In this document: piece by piece, positions 19,370 to 27,872 of the stretch
How positions within the stretch are numbered: the stretch's first letter is position 1
Layout of the letters: each line of letters opens with the position of its first letter
Assembly: GCA_903845125.1 (NCBI GenBank)
Contig: CAIMWS010000444.1
Location: forward strand, 1-45,287
Length of the DNA stretch: 45,287 bases
Reading direction: 5' to 3'
Source: an uncultured Verrucomicrobiota bacterium
GTDB lineage: Bacteria > Verrucomicrobiota > Verrucomicrobiia > Limisphaerales > UBA1319
Program-made: the position numbers and the translations under genes
The notes under the pieces: generated by a model
What the model was told of the DNA's origin: nothing
The model's database searches: none
What the model saw: only the letters and a program-made list of their open reading frames with translations

Positions 19370-21268
19370 ATGGGTGATGGATATATCGTCAACGCGCTCG
19401 AGATCGTCGTCCGGTTCAATGAACGGGTGATCCTGGATCATGCCTGCCTGACCATAGGCGATTCAGACCACCTCGGTTTGGTGGGCCGGAACGGCTCGGG
19501 GAAATCGACCTTCCTGAAAGTCCTGACCGGGGAATTGACGCCCGACACCGGCCAGGTGCTGCGGGCGAAGGACTTGATCGTCGGCTGCCTGCCCCAGGAT
19601 TTCGCGCTGAACCCCGCGCTGACGGTTTACGAAAACGTCCGGTCCGGGGCGCAGTGGATCCTGGACCTGGTCCGGGAATTCGAGGCGCTGCCGCCGGATT
19701 CCAAGCAGCACGATGCCTTGGAGGAACGCATCCACTTCCTGGACGGTTGGAACCTGGAAAACCGGATCCAAACGGCGATGTCCCACCTGAAAGTGCCGGA
19801 TGGCGCCCTGTCGATCCATACGCTTTCCGGCGGGGAGCAGCGGCGGATTGCCTTGTGCCGGGCGATCATCTCGCACCCGGACCTGCTGATCCTGGATGAG
19901 CCCACGAACCACCTGGACCCGGAATCGATCGAATGGGCGGTGGAATTCCTCCAGCGCTACCGGCAGGCGTTCATATTGGTCACCCACGACCGGCACTTCC
20001 TGGACCAGGTCACCTCGGATATCGTGGAACTGGATGGCGGCGTCTTCACCCGCTACACCGGCAACTACTCGGACTACCTGGAGGCCAGCGCCACGCGCCA
20101 GGCCATCGCCGAGGTGAACGAGCAAAAGCGCCAAGGCTTCCTGCGCCGCGAACTGGAATGGGTACGCCGCGGCCCCCAGGCCCGCACCACCAAATCCAAG
20201 AGCCGGCTCGACAATTTTTACGAGATCGCCGGCCAGGCGCCGCCGGAGCCGGTGCTGGAGGTGGATATGCTGATCCCCCCGCCGCCGCCGCTGGCCAGCC
20301 GCGTGGTGGAGCTGATCAATGCCGGCCTCAAGTTCGGCGACCGCCCCATCATCAGCAACCTCTCCTTCCGTTTCGAGGCCGGCTCGCGGATCGGCGTGGC
20401 CGGCCCCAACGGCTCGGGCAAAACCACCCTGTTGAAGCTGATCCTGGGCCAGCTGGCGCCCACTGAGGGGAGCCTCAAGGTGGGCACCCTCACCCAGTTC
20501 AACTACGTCGATCAAGGCCGCTGCCAGCTGAACGAGGAAAACACCGTCCTGCAGGAAATCGCCGATGGCTCGGAATTTGTCATTTTCGGCGATGGCCGGA
20601 TCTCCCTGCGTTCCTACCTGAAACGGTTCCTGTTCTCGGACGAGCGCATCAGCTCGAAGGTCAAATACCTCTCCGGCGGCGAACGCAGCCGGCTGCTGCT
20701 GGCCCGCATCCTGAAAAATGGCGGCAATTTCCTGGTGATGGACGAGCCCACCAACGACCTGGATCTGCCCACCTTGCGCGTGCTGGAGGAAACCCTGCTG
20801 GCCTTCACCGGTTGCGTGCTCGTGGTGAGCCACGACCGCTACTTCCTCAACCGGGTGTGCACCGGTCTGCTGGTGTTCGAGGGCGGAGGCCGCGTCGTCC
20901 ACAGCGTGGGCGATTACGATTATTACCTGGAGAAAAAAGCCCGCGCCGCCGCGGCCCAGCCCGTGCCCGAAATCCGCAAACCGGCCGCGGCCGAGAAAAA
21001 CGCCGGCCCGGCTGCCGCCAAAACCGGCCGCCCCCGCAAGCTGACTTGGAACGAAGCCCGCGAGCTGGAGAAAATCGAGCCTCTGATCGAGGCCGAGGAG
21101 GCCACTGTGGCCCGCCTGGAAGCCCTTTTCTCCAGCCCGGATTTCCACCAGCAGCAGAACGGCCCGCGCACCGCCGCCTTGGTCGCCGAGTTGGACGCCG
21201 CCAGGCAGGCTTTGGACCGCCTTTATGCGCGCTGGGCCGAGCTGGAAAACATCAAGAACGGCCAGTGA
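19370..21268 (+). CDS. uup: ABC-F family ATPase, Uup-like
   Basis: A 632-residue soluble protein with two ABC ATPase domains and no membrane domain. Domain 1 has GRNGSGKST, LSGGEQRRIAL and LLILDEPTNHLD; domain 2 has GPNGSGKTT, LSGGERSRLLL and FLVMDEPTNDLD. A linker follows domain 1, and a C-terminal charged coiled-coil (about 560-632, RKLTWNEARELEKIEPLIEAEE) is the DNA/ribosome-binding domain characteristic of Uup. ABC-F proteins act on translating ribosomes; Uup also affects transposon excision and replication intermediates. The gene is monocistronic, starting just downstream of a TTGACA promoter. Confidence 0.92.
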   Translation: MGDGYIVNALEIVVRFNERVILDHACLTIGDSDHLGLVGRNGSGKSTFLKVLTGELTPDTGQVLRAKDLIVGCLPQDFALNPALTVYENVRSGAQWILDLVREFEALPPDSKQHDALEERIHFLDGWNLENRIQTAMSHLKVPDGALSIHTLSGGEQRRIALCRAIISHPDLLILDEPTNHLDPESIEWAVEFLQRYRQAFILVTHDRHFLDQVTSDIVELDGGVFTRYTGNYSDYLEASATRQAIAEVNEQKRQGFLRRELEWVRRGPQARTTKSKSRLDNFYEIAGQAPPEPVLEVDMLIPPPPPLASRVVELINAGLKFGDRPIISNLSFRFEAGSRIGVAGPNGSGKTTLLKLILGQLAPTEGSLKVGTLTQFNYVDQGRCQLNEENTVLQEIADGSEFVIFGDGRISLRSYLKRFLFSDERISSKVKYLSGGERSRLLLARILKNGGNFLVMDEPTNDLDLPTLRVLEETLLAFTGCVLVVSHDRYFLNRVCTGLLVFEGGGRVVHSVGDYDYYLEKKARAAAAQPVPEIRKPAAAEKNAGPAAAKTGRPRKLTWNEARELEKIEPLIEAEEATVARLEALFSSPDFHQQQNGPRTAALVAELDAARQALDRLYARWAELENIKNGQ

Positions 21269-21298
21269 TCCAGCGCGCCGGTAATTTGGGCGCCGGAT
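21268..21298 (+). terminator. Weak stem-loop at the ABC-F stop codon
   Basis: ATCC-a-GCGC (21268-21276) pairs with GCGC-c-GGAT (21290-21298), one mismatch, starting on the last base of the stop codon. No T-tract follows. Confidence 0.3.
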
Positions 21299-21684
21299 AG
21301 GAAGGTCGGTTTTGTGGCTTCCATGCTGGCGCGTTGCGGGGATCTCCTTTGCGGCGTTTTTCCTGCGGTTCGACCGCCAGGAGAAGCCGCCTTTGACCGA
21401 TGAAATATCCACCGCTTGGTGGAGCGGCGAAAGCCAGGGTTGAATCGGTAGTGCCTGCAAGTTAAATCACCGGCTCGAAACTGTTTTGCCCACCCGGCGC
21501 AGGCGCGCGCGCCATGGCACGGAATCGGAAAAATACGCTCCATTCGTCCCATTCGTCCTTTTAGATTTTTGGCTGGCTGGTTATACTCCACCTTATGAGG
21601 CTGCGTTTGGAAAACCTGCCGCCGCCGCTGAATCCATCGGGCCACCTGGCCCCGGTGCTGGATGGCCATTAGAACGCTCACCCC
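21299..21684. other. Intergenic region with a tandem repeat and a 25-codon frame
   Basis: No confident gene. A 9-bp unit CATTCGTCC occurs twice in tandem (21541-21558). TATACT at 21582-21587 lies 7 nt before an ATG (21595) that opens a 25-codon frame (21595-21672) in phase with, and 12 nt before, the membrane protein at 21685. This could be a leader peptide or chance. Confidence 0.35.
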
Positions 21685-22017
21685 ATGATCCGATCCGGTC
21701 CTTTTCGCCGATGGATGGGCGAGCCGCGGTGGAAGACTTCCGCCACCGCCACCGTGGCGTTGAATCTACTCCTCTTTTTTGGCCTTCCCCGGCTGGTGAT
21801 TGTCCCCGTGCCCAATCACCCTTGGCGATCCGGGCTCGCGATCCTGTTCGCGCTGGCGCCCGGGTTTTGGTGGCTCCGGCTCCAGTTGCAGCGGAACCAG
21901 AATTGGGTGGATCGCGGCGTGGCCGTTTTGGCCGGCGTAGCCGCGCTGTTTTGGCTGCTCGGCGCCCTGGATCTGCTGGGGCGCTTGGTGGCACCCTGGA
22001 TCCGGATTCCCTTTTAG
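21685..22017 (+). CDS. Small hypothetical membrane protein
   Basis: A 110-residue product with no recognised family. Three hydrophobic segments are visible: about 20-40 (TATVALNLLLFFGLPRLVIV), 47-64 (RSGLAILFALAPGFWWLR) and 76-104 (VAVLAGVAALFWLLGALDLLG), separated by short basic loops, so it is predicted to sit in the inner membrane. Hydrophobic content in this frame is coherent, unlike the overlapping minus-strand frames. The start has no Shine-Dalgarno sequence; AACGCT lies at the -10 position used by leaderless genes here, but there is no good -35. Coding status is likely but not certain. Confidence 0.55.
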   Translation: MIRSGPFRRWMGEPRWKTSATATVALNLLLFFGLPRLVIVPVPNHPWRSGLAILFALAPGFWWLRLQLQRNQNWVDRGVAVLAGVAALFWLLGALDLLGRLVAPWIRIPF

Positions 22018-22137
22018 CGGGGATTGCCACGCCGGCCGGCCGTGGCGGCCCACCCACCCCTTCCCGTTCCGGCGGTCCACTGCCTGCGGCGCGGCTGATT
22101 CCTCCTCCGCGGCGAATTCCTTCGCGGAGCGATTCCT

Positions 22138-22166
22138 TTGACCCGGGGCGGCATTTGCCTCATACT
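22138..22166 (+). promoter_or_regulatory. Predicted promoter of the alpha-L-fucosidase gene
   Basis: TTGACC (22138-22143), 17-bp spacer, CATACT (22161-22166). The ATG is 17 nt downstream, implying a leader of about ten nucleotides with no Shine-Dalgarno sequence. Confidence 0.5.
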
Positions 22167-22183
22167 CCCCGCCTCGAACACAT

Positions 22184-23605
22184 ATGAAACACATCCTGAT
22201 TTTAATGGCCATCTGCTGTGCCCAATCCGTGATGGCGGAGGGGACTGCGGAGGGAACCGGCATTTATGGCGCCTTCACCGCCAGCAAGGAATGGACGCCG
22301 CCGAAGGATCCGCTGGTGCTGAAGAAGCTGGCCAACTGGCAGGATCAAAAGCTGGGCCTGCTCATCACCTGGGGCACTTACAGCCAGTGGGGCATCGTGG
22401 AATCCTGGAGCCTGGTGACCACCCGCCACCCGTGGAACCAACGCCCGGAGCGCTACGCCAAGCTGGATGACCGTGCCTACGTGAAGGAGTATGAAAACCT
22501 CGCCACTACCTTCAACCCGGTCCGGTTCACGCCCGGCAAGTGGGCCGATGCGGCGCGCGATGCCGGCGTGAAATATGTGCTGAGCATGGCCAAGCACCAC
22601 GACGGCTTCTGCATGTGGGACACCGCCACCACGGATTACAAGATCACTGGCGAGCGGTGCCCTTTCCATGCCGATCCCCGGGCCGACACCATCAAACAGA
22701 TCAGCGCGGCGTTCCGCGAGCGGGGGTTGATCACCGGCATTTACTTCTCCAAATCGGACTGGCACAGCCCGGATTATTGGAAGCCGGAACTGGGTCCAGG
22801 CAGCGGCCAGGGTCCCAACTACGACACCCGCCAAAGCCCCGCCCAGTGGGCCCGGTTCAAGGATTTCACCTGGCAACAGATCGCCGAGCTCATGTCCGGC
22901 TATGGCCCGCAGGAGGTGCTCTGGCTCGACGGCGGCAGCGTGCGCCCGCCCGGGGCGGATATCGATATGGACGGCCTGGCCGCCCTGGCCCGCACCCACC
23001 AGCCAGGCCTGATCGTGGTGGACCGCACCGTGCGCGGGATCAACGAGAATTACGTGACGCCCGAAGGGGAGATCCCGGATCACTTCCTGCCTTACCCGTG
23101 GGAAACCTGCATGACGATGGGCACCGCCTGGCCGTACAAGCCCAATGACGATTTCAAAAGCGCCGGCACCTTGATCCGCAACCTCTGCCGCATCGTGGCC
23201 CGCAACGGCAATTACCTGGTGGGGATCGGCCCCGACGCCACGGGGGAATTTGATCCCGTGGTGTATGCCCGGCTCAAGGAGATCGGCACCTGGCTCCGGC
23301 TCAACGGCGAGGCCATTTATGCCACCCGCCCGGTCCCGCCTTATGAACGGGGCGACTGCGTGTTCACCGGCCAACGCGACGGCACCGTCTATGCCATTGT
23401 GCTCGCCAGGAACGATGGCGCGGGCCTGCCCGCAACGGTTGCGATCCCGGTGGAACTCCTCGCCAAAGCCGGCCGCGTGGAGCTGCTGGGCCACGGCGTG
23501 CTGCCGCCCGGCGAAGGGGGCGTCATCGCCATCCCCGCCGCCGCGCGCACCCAACCGCCCGGTGCCCACGCCTGGACCATCAAGCTCTCCCCGGCGAAGC
23601 GGTAA
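22184..23605 (+). CDS. Secreted alpha-L-fucosidase, GH29
   Basis: A retaining exo-glycosidase that releases terminal L-fucose from glycans. The signal peptide is residues 1-18 (MKHILILMAICCAQSVMA). The GH29 barrel follows: KLGLLITWGTYSQWG near 56, the conserved KHHDGFCMWD (about 137-146), TGIYFSKSDWH near 184, and the nucleophile D249 in EVLWLDGG. A small C-terminal beta domain completes the 473 residues, a normal family length. Together with fucI and a secreted mutarotase this points to use of fucosylated polysaccharide. The gene is monocistronic, with a TTGACC/CATACT promoter. Confidence 0.93.
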   Translation: MKHILILMAICCAQSVMAEGTAEGTGIYGAFTASKEWTPPKDPLVLKKLANWQDQKLGLLITWGTYSQWGIVESWSLVTTRHPWNQRPERYAKLDDRAYVKEYENLATTFNPVRFTPGKWADAARDAGVKYVLSMAKHHDGFCMWDTATTDYKITGERCPFHADPRADTIKQISAAFRERGLITGIYFSKSDWHSPDYWKPELGPGSGQGPNYDTRQSPAQWARFKDFTWQQIAELMSGYGPQEVLWLDGGSVRPPGADIDMDGLAALARTHQPGLIVVDRTVRGINENYVTPEGEIPDHFLPYPWETCMTMGTAWPYKPNDDFKSAGTLIRNLCRIVARNGNYLVGIGPDATGEFDPVVYARLKEIGTWLRLNGEAIYATRPVPPYERGDCVFTGQRDGTVYAIVLARNDGAGLPATVAIPVELLAKAGRVELLGHGVLPPGEGGVIAIPAAARTQPPGAHAWTIKLSPAKR

Positions 23606-23992
23606 CCAGGAAGGATGCCGGCGGTGGAATTTTAATTTTACCCCCGTGGGATAAATATCCGCTTTGGCGAGGATGCCCAGCCGGCACGACGGGCTCAAAA
23701 GCCAGGCGCCAGGGGGGGCTTGCGCACAGCAACCTGAGCGCTCTGCCTGAACCGGGCAGGCGAATCCTTCTATGGCCTGAGCGCACCGTGGCGGGCAGCC
23801 GCCGAGACCCCGCGGCGCCCCTGCTCCGCTTTGCATTCCTTTTCCTCCGGAACAGTGGTTTATCCCTTTTTTTCGTCCCCCTCCGCCTTCCGGGATCCCC
23901 AGTCGTGCGCCTGGCCATCCGCTGCCCGCCAGCGGCGGGGTTGGCCAGCCGATCGCCCACTGAAACGCTCCGCATGGGGTCGCTGCAAAAAG
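23606..23992. other. Intergenic region without a supported gene
   Basis: Open frames here extend the following gene upstream to 23788 but encode low-complexity Arg/Pro-rich sequence unlike the LEA14 family. A 9-bp direct repeat CCTGAGCGC occurs twice about 45 bp apart. No terminator is visible after the fucosidase. Confidence 0.4.
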
Positions 23993-24021
23993 TTGCCGGG
24001 AGCTGGAAAATCGCTTATAAT
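23993..24021 (+). promoter_or_regulatory. Predicted leaderless promoter of the LEA14 gene
   Basis: TTGCCG (23993-23998), exactly 17 bp, then a perfect TATAAT (24016-24021); ATG 24028 starts 6 nt later, the expected transcription start. This is the best consensus promoter in the window. Confidence 0.7.
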
Positions 24022-24027
24022 GGCACC

Positions 24028-24900
24028 ATGCGCTCAAGCCAATATATGAACGTCACCCGTGGTTTGCTTTCCGGATTCGCGGTGTTTTTGTCAAGCGGCT
24101 GCGCCACCCTCGAGGAATATGTGCGCGTCCAGAATCCCCAGGCGGAGATCACCGGGGTGCGCCTGGACAAGCTGGATCTTCAGCAAGTGGGCCTGCTGGT
24201 GGATTTGAAGGTCAAGAATCCCAACGCGGTGGGAGTGAACCTCAGCCGGCTGGCCTATGATTTCGCAGTGGAGGGCAACTCCCTCTTGAGCGGCAATCAA
24301 AACCAGGGGGTGCAGGTGGCGGCGAACAGCGAACAGCCGGTCACCATCCCGGTCACGGTCAATCCGGCCAATCTCTGGCAAACGATTGCCAAAGTGGCCA
24401 AGCAGGACCGTTTCGGATTTTCCATCGCCACCACGCTGACCTTCGCCCTGCCGGTGCTGGGCAATGTGGATCTGCCGCTCAAATATTCCGGGGAACTGCC
24501 GGTGCTGCGCATTCCCGAGGTCAAGGTGGGCGGGTTGAAGATCAAGGACATGGGCCTGACCAAGGCGAACCTGGAATTGACGATCCAGGTGGCCAATCCC
24601 AACGCTTTTGCGCTCCTGCTGAACCAGTTCACTTATGATTTCCAGGTCAACCAGCGTTCCTGGATCAACGGTCAAAATGGGAATCCGATCCAGCTCGACG
24701 CGAAGCAAGGGGGCGAGGTAAAGATTCCCCTGACTTTGAACTTCCTGGAAATGGGCACCACGGTGCTCCAGGTATTGCGCGCCAAGGATCCGGTGAATTA
24801 CCGGTTCATCGGCCAATTCAACTTCGGCTCCTCGGAGAGCTTCCTCAAGTCACTGCCGTTGCCAGTGGATTATTCCGGGAAGCTGCAGATCTTTAATTAA
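24028..24900 (+). CDS. LEA14/WHy-domain protein, probable lipoprotein
   Basis: The 290-residue product begins with a hydrophobic signal segment (about 10-24) ending in LSSGC, an imperfect lipobox with C25 as the likely lipidated residue. Two repeats of the LEA14/water-stress (WHy) beta-sandwich follow, about 45-150 (VGLLVDLKVKNPNAVGVNLSRL) and 170-280 (LELTIQVANPNAFALLLNQF), each with the family NPN motif. Such proteins are found in the cell envelope and are linked to desiccation or stress tolerance; the molecular role is unclear. ATG 24028 coincides with the predicted transcription start; ATG 24046 is an alternative. Its stop codon overlaps that of nuoN on the opposite strand. Confidence 0.82.
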   Translation: MRSSQYMNVTRGLLSGFAVFLSSGCATLEEYVRVQNPQAEITGVRLDKLDLQQVGLLVDLKVKNPNAVGVNLSRLAYDFAVEGNSLLSGNQNQGVQVAANSEQPVTIPVTVNPANLWQTIAKVAKQDRFGFSIATTLTFALPVLGNVDLPLKYSGELPVLRIPEVKVGGLKIKDMGLTKANLELTIQVANPNAFALLLNQFTYDFQVNQRSWINGQNGNPIQLDAKQGGEVKIPLTLNFLEMGTTVLQVLRAKDPVNYRFIGQFNFGSSESFLKSLPLPVDYSGKLQIFN

Positions 24901-26387
24901 TGCCCGCCGTGGAACGCGAGGAGGAGCTTGCCCGCCAGGAGGTTGGGAAAGCAGCCCAGAATGATGACGCTCAAGGCCAGGCAGGCGATGACGACCTGAA
25001 CCGGTAGCGGAATAACCAGGCGGCCGGCGGCCGGGGCGGGCGCGCTGACATAAACCTGCTTGAGCACCTGCAGGTAATAATAAAGGGACACGGCGCTCAT
25101 GGCGATGGCGAGGATCACCAGCCAGAGCATGCCCAACTGGTGCTGACCCGCGCCCGCGGCGGCTGAAAACATGTAGAACTTGCCGAAGAACCCGGCCAGC
25201 GGGGGTATGCCCGCCAGCGAAAGCAGGAACACGAGCAGGCAGAAAGACATCAGGGGTGCCCGGCGGCTCAACCCGGCGAAGCTGGACAAGCGGTCGTCCC
25301 CCGCCTGGGCTTCGACCACGTCCACAACTCCGAAGGCGCCCACCGCGGTAAGGGCGTAGGTGAGGACGTAATAGAGCAAGGAAACCAAACCGGATTCCCC
25401 GCCCGCCACCACACCGGTGAGCATGTAACCGGCATGCGCGATGGCGGAATAAGCGAGGAGCCGCTTGAGACTTTGCTGAGCCAGGGCGGCCAGGTTGCCG
25501 AGGATGATGGAAAAGGCGGCGAGGACCGCCAGGAGCGGCACCCAACCGGCCTGGAACTGGCCCCAGCCGCCACTCCCTTCCAAGCCGGAAAAGCCCACCA
25601 TGGCGACCTTGGCCAGGAGGAAGAAACTGGCGACTTTGGAGCCGGAGGCGATCAAGGCGGCGGAGGGAACCGGCGCCCCCTGATAAACATCGGGCGCCCA
25701 AAGCTGGAACGGAACCGCCGCGATCTTGAAGCCCAACCCCACGACGATCATGGCCATGGCCAGGATCAGCAGGGGATCCAATCCCAGGGAGCGGGTGTGG
25801 TCCGCGATGTCTGCCAGATGGATCTCGCCGGTGAGGCCATACAGCAGGCTCATCCCGAACAGCATGAAAGCAGCGGACAACCCGCCGAAGAGATAATATT
25901 TCAGGGCGGCCTCCGCCGAGGCCAGCGTCTGGCGGGCGAAAGCGGTGAGGATGTAAAGGGACAGGCTGGCCAGCTCCAGCGAGACAAAGATCATCAACAG
26001 GTTTTCGGAACTGACCATGAACATGAACCCCACGGTGGCCAGGATGAGCAGGGCAAAATATTCACCCACGTGGCAGGTGCACCGGCTTTCCACCGCCAGG
26101 ATTAGCGTGCCAAAAGTGATGAACAAAAGGTATTGCTTCACCAACTGGGTCAGCGGGTTGACGACCAACATGCCATCCAGCAGGTTGCGGGGCTCGGGCG
26201 GCTGCAGGAGGAAGGCCATCGCCAGGAAACAGCCGAGGCCGCCCAGCATGGCCGCCACGGTGGCCCGCCGCCGCGGGTCCCGCCCGCGGAGGAGGCCGAG
26301 GTCGGCCACCAGCACGAGCAGGGCGGTCACCACCAGGATGGTCTCGGGCGCCAGCAGCGCCAATAATGCCCGGTAATTGCTGATCAT
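24897..26387 (-). CDS. nuoN: NADH-quinone oxidoreductase subunit N
   Basis: A 496-residue antiporter-like subunit of the complex I membrane arm, about 14 helices, that translocates protons when the complex is driven. Key residues are kept: TM5 glutamate in VSLELASLSLYIL, TM7 lysine in GLGFKIAAVPF, TM8 lysine in SLKRLLAYSAIAHAGYM and TM12 lysine in GFFGKFYMF. The family histidine after the TM7 lysine is Gln (PFQLW). The start overlaps the nuoM2 stop in ATGA, with GGGAGGG upstream. It is the last gene of the operon, and its stop overlaps the convergent LEA14 stop. Confidence 0.96.
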   Translation of the reverse strand: MISNYRALLALLAPETILVVTALLVLVADLGLLRGRDPRRRATVAAMLGGLGCFLAMAFLLQPPEPRNLLDGMLVVNPLTQLVKQYLLFITFGTLILAVESRCTCHVGEYFALLILATVGFMFMVSSENLLMIFVSLELASLSLYILTAFARQTLASAEAALKYYLFGGLSAAFMLFGMSLLYGLTGEIHLADIADHTRSLGLDPLLILAMAMIVVGLGFKIAAVPFQLWAPDVYQGAPVPSAALIASGSKVASFFLLAKVAMVGFSGLEGSGGWGQFQAGWVPLLAVLAAFSIILGNLAALAQQSLKRLLAYSAIAHAGYMLTGVVAGGESGLVSLLYYVLTYALTAVGAFGVVDVVEAQAGDDRLSSFAGLSRRAPLMSFCLLVFLLSLAGIPPLAGFFGKFYMFSAAAGAGQHQLGMLWLVILAIAMSAVSLYYYLQVLKQVYVSAPAPAAGRLVIPLPVQVVIACLALSVIILGCFPNLLAGKLLLAFHGGH

Positions 26388-27871
26388 GGCTTGATCCCTC
26401 CCACCAAGGCCTGCATCCAGGGTGCGTTAAGGCTGGGGACAATCAAATCGAGCATCACCCGGGGGTAAAGCCCCACCGCCAGGGTGGCGCCGAGCAGGAT
26501 GAACACCCCCAGCATTTCCGGCCAGGTGACAGGGGCCAGGTCATGAGGCGCCTCCGGCGGCCCGGCGGATTGATCGCCAAAAAAGGTTTGCTGGATGGCG
26601 CGCAACGTGTAGGCGGCGCCCACGATGATGCCCAGACCGGCCAGCCCGGCCAGGCCCGGGAAGGCGTGCCAGGCGCCGACCAGCACCTGCCATTCGGCGA
26701 CAAACCCGCTGAAGCCCGGCAACCCCATGGAGGCCGCCCCGGCGATGACGAACGCGACAGCCGTGAACGGCATCAGGCGGCCGAGGTTCATCCCGCGCAG
26801 CCGGGCCAGCTCGCGGGTGTGAGTGCGGTCGTAGACCATGCGCCCCACCACCGCGAACAACAGGCCGGCGATGATTCCGTGGGAAAACATCTGCAGGATG
26901 GCGCCGGTGAGGCCCACCTCCGTGAGGGTCATCAGGCCCAGCAGCACAAAGCCCATATGGCTGACGCTGGAATAGCCGATCACAAATTTAAGATCCCGCT
27001 GGACCAGGGCCACGGTGGCGCCGTAAACGATGCCGGTCGCCGCCAGGTAGGCGAGGAACGGCTGCCACTTCATGAGCCCGAGCGGAAAGAGCGTCATGGC
27101 CACCCGCATGGCGCCGTAGGCACCAAGCTTCATCACCACGCCCGCGAGCAGCATGGAGGCGGCCGTGGGGGCGGCCACATGGCCGGTGGGCGCCCAGGTA
27201 TGGAAGGGCCACAAGCCCGCCAGGATGGCAAACCCGAAGAACACGAGGGGAAAAGCCCACAGCTGGAAAGAGGCCGGGAACGGATTGAACCGGGCCAACT
27301 CGACCAGGTCGAAGGTGCGGGCGCCGCTGACGACGTAGGCGGCAATCAGCCCCACCAGCACCATGGCGCTCCCCACGAACGAATAAAGCGCCAGCTTCAT
27401 GGCCCCGTATTGGCGGTTGGTGGAGCCCCAGATGGCGATCAGGAAATACTTGGGGATGATGGCGATTTCGTAAAAAACAAAGAGCAGGAACAAGTCGAAG
27501 CTCAAAAACACACCGTAAACGCCACCAATCAAGGCCAGGTAAAGGGCAAAGAACTCGTTCACCCGCTCCTCGATGTTCCAGGAGAAGAGGATACCCGTCA
27601 CCGCCGCCAGGCCGGTCAGGATCACCAGCACGAGGCTGAGGCCGTCCACGGCCAGGTAATACTTGATGCCCAAGGCGGGGATCCAGCTGCAATCCACGAT
27701 GGTGGCCAGGCCGGCCAGCCGCTGGTATTCCAGCACGCCCAGCAGGGCCAGCAGCAAACCCGCCACGGCGGTGCCCAACGCGAGCCCGCGCACCACCAAC
27801 CGGTGGCGGGGATTCACCAGCATCAGCACGGCGGCCCCGATAAAAGATATGTATATGGTCCAGGCCAGCAT
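26384..27871 (-). CDS. nuoM: NADH-quinone oxidoreductase subunit M, second copy (NuoM2)
   Basis: A 495-residue NuoM paralogue. E135 (VFYEIAIIPKYF) and K295 (DLKFVIGYSSVSHMGF) are present, as is the TM12 glutamate (GFVAEW). The TM7 lysine of NuoM (FAIKMP in E. coli, as remembered) is replaced: this protein reads FAILAGLWPFHTW with L217 at that position, and the reading was confirmed from the bases near 27225. The surrounding alignment needs no gap. It follows NuoM1 by one base and overlaps nuoN. Loss of this lysine, central to proton transfer, suggests altered or lost pumping. Confidence 0.95.
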   Translation of the reverse strand: MLAWTIYISFIGAAVLMLVNPRHRLVVRGLALGTAVAGLLLALLGVLEYQRLAGLATIVDCSWIPALGIKYYLAVDGLSLVLVILTGLAAVTGILFSWNIEERVNEFFALYLALIGGVYGVFLSFDLFLLFVFYEIAIIPKYFLIAIWGSTNRQYGAMKLALYSFVGSAMVLVGLIAAYVVSGARTFDLVELARFNPFPASFQLWAFPLVFFGFAILAGLWPFHTWAPTGHVAAPTAASMLLAGVVMKLGAYGAMRVAMTLFPLGLMKWQPFLAYLAATGIVYGATVALVQRDLKFVIGYSSVSHMGFVLLGLMTLTEVGLTGAILQMFSHGIIAGLLFAVVGRMVYDRTHTRELARLRGMNLGRLMPFTAVAFVIAGAASMGLPGFSGFVAEWQVLVGAWHAFPGLAGLAGLGIIVGAAYTLRAIQQTFFGDQSAGPPEAPHDLAPVTWPEMLGVFILLGATLAVGLYPRVMLDLIVPSLNAPWMQALVGGIKP

Positions 27872-27872
27872 G

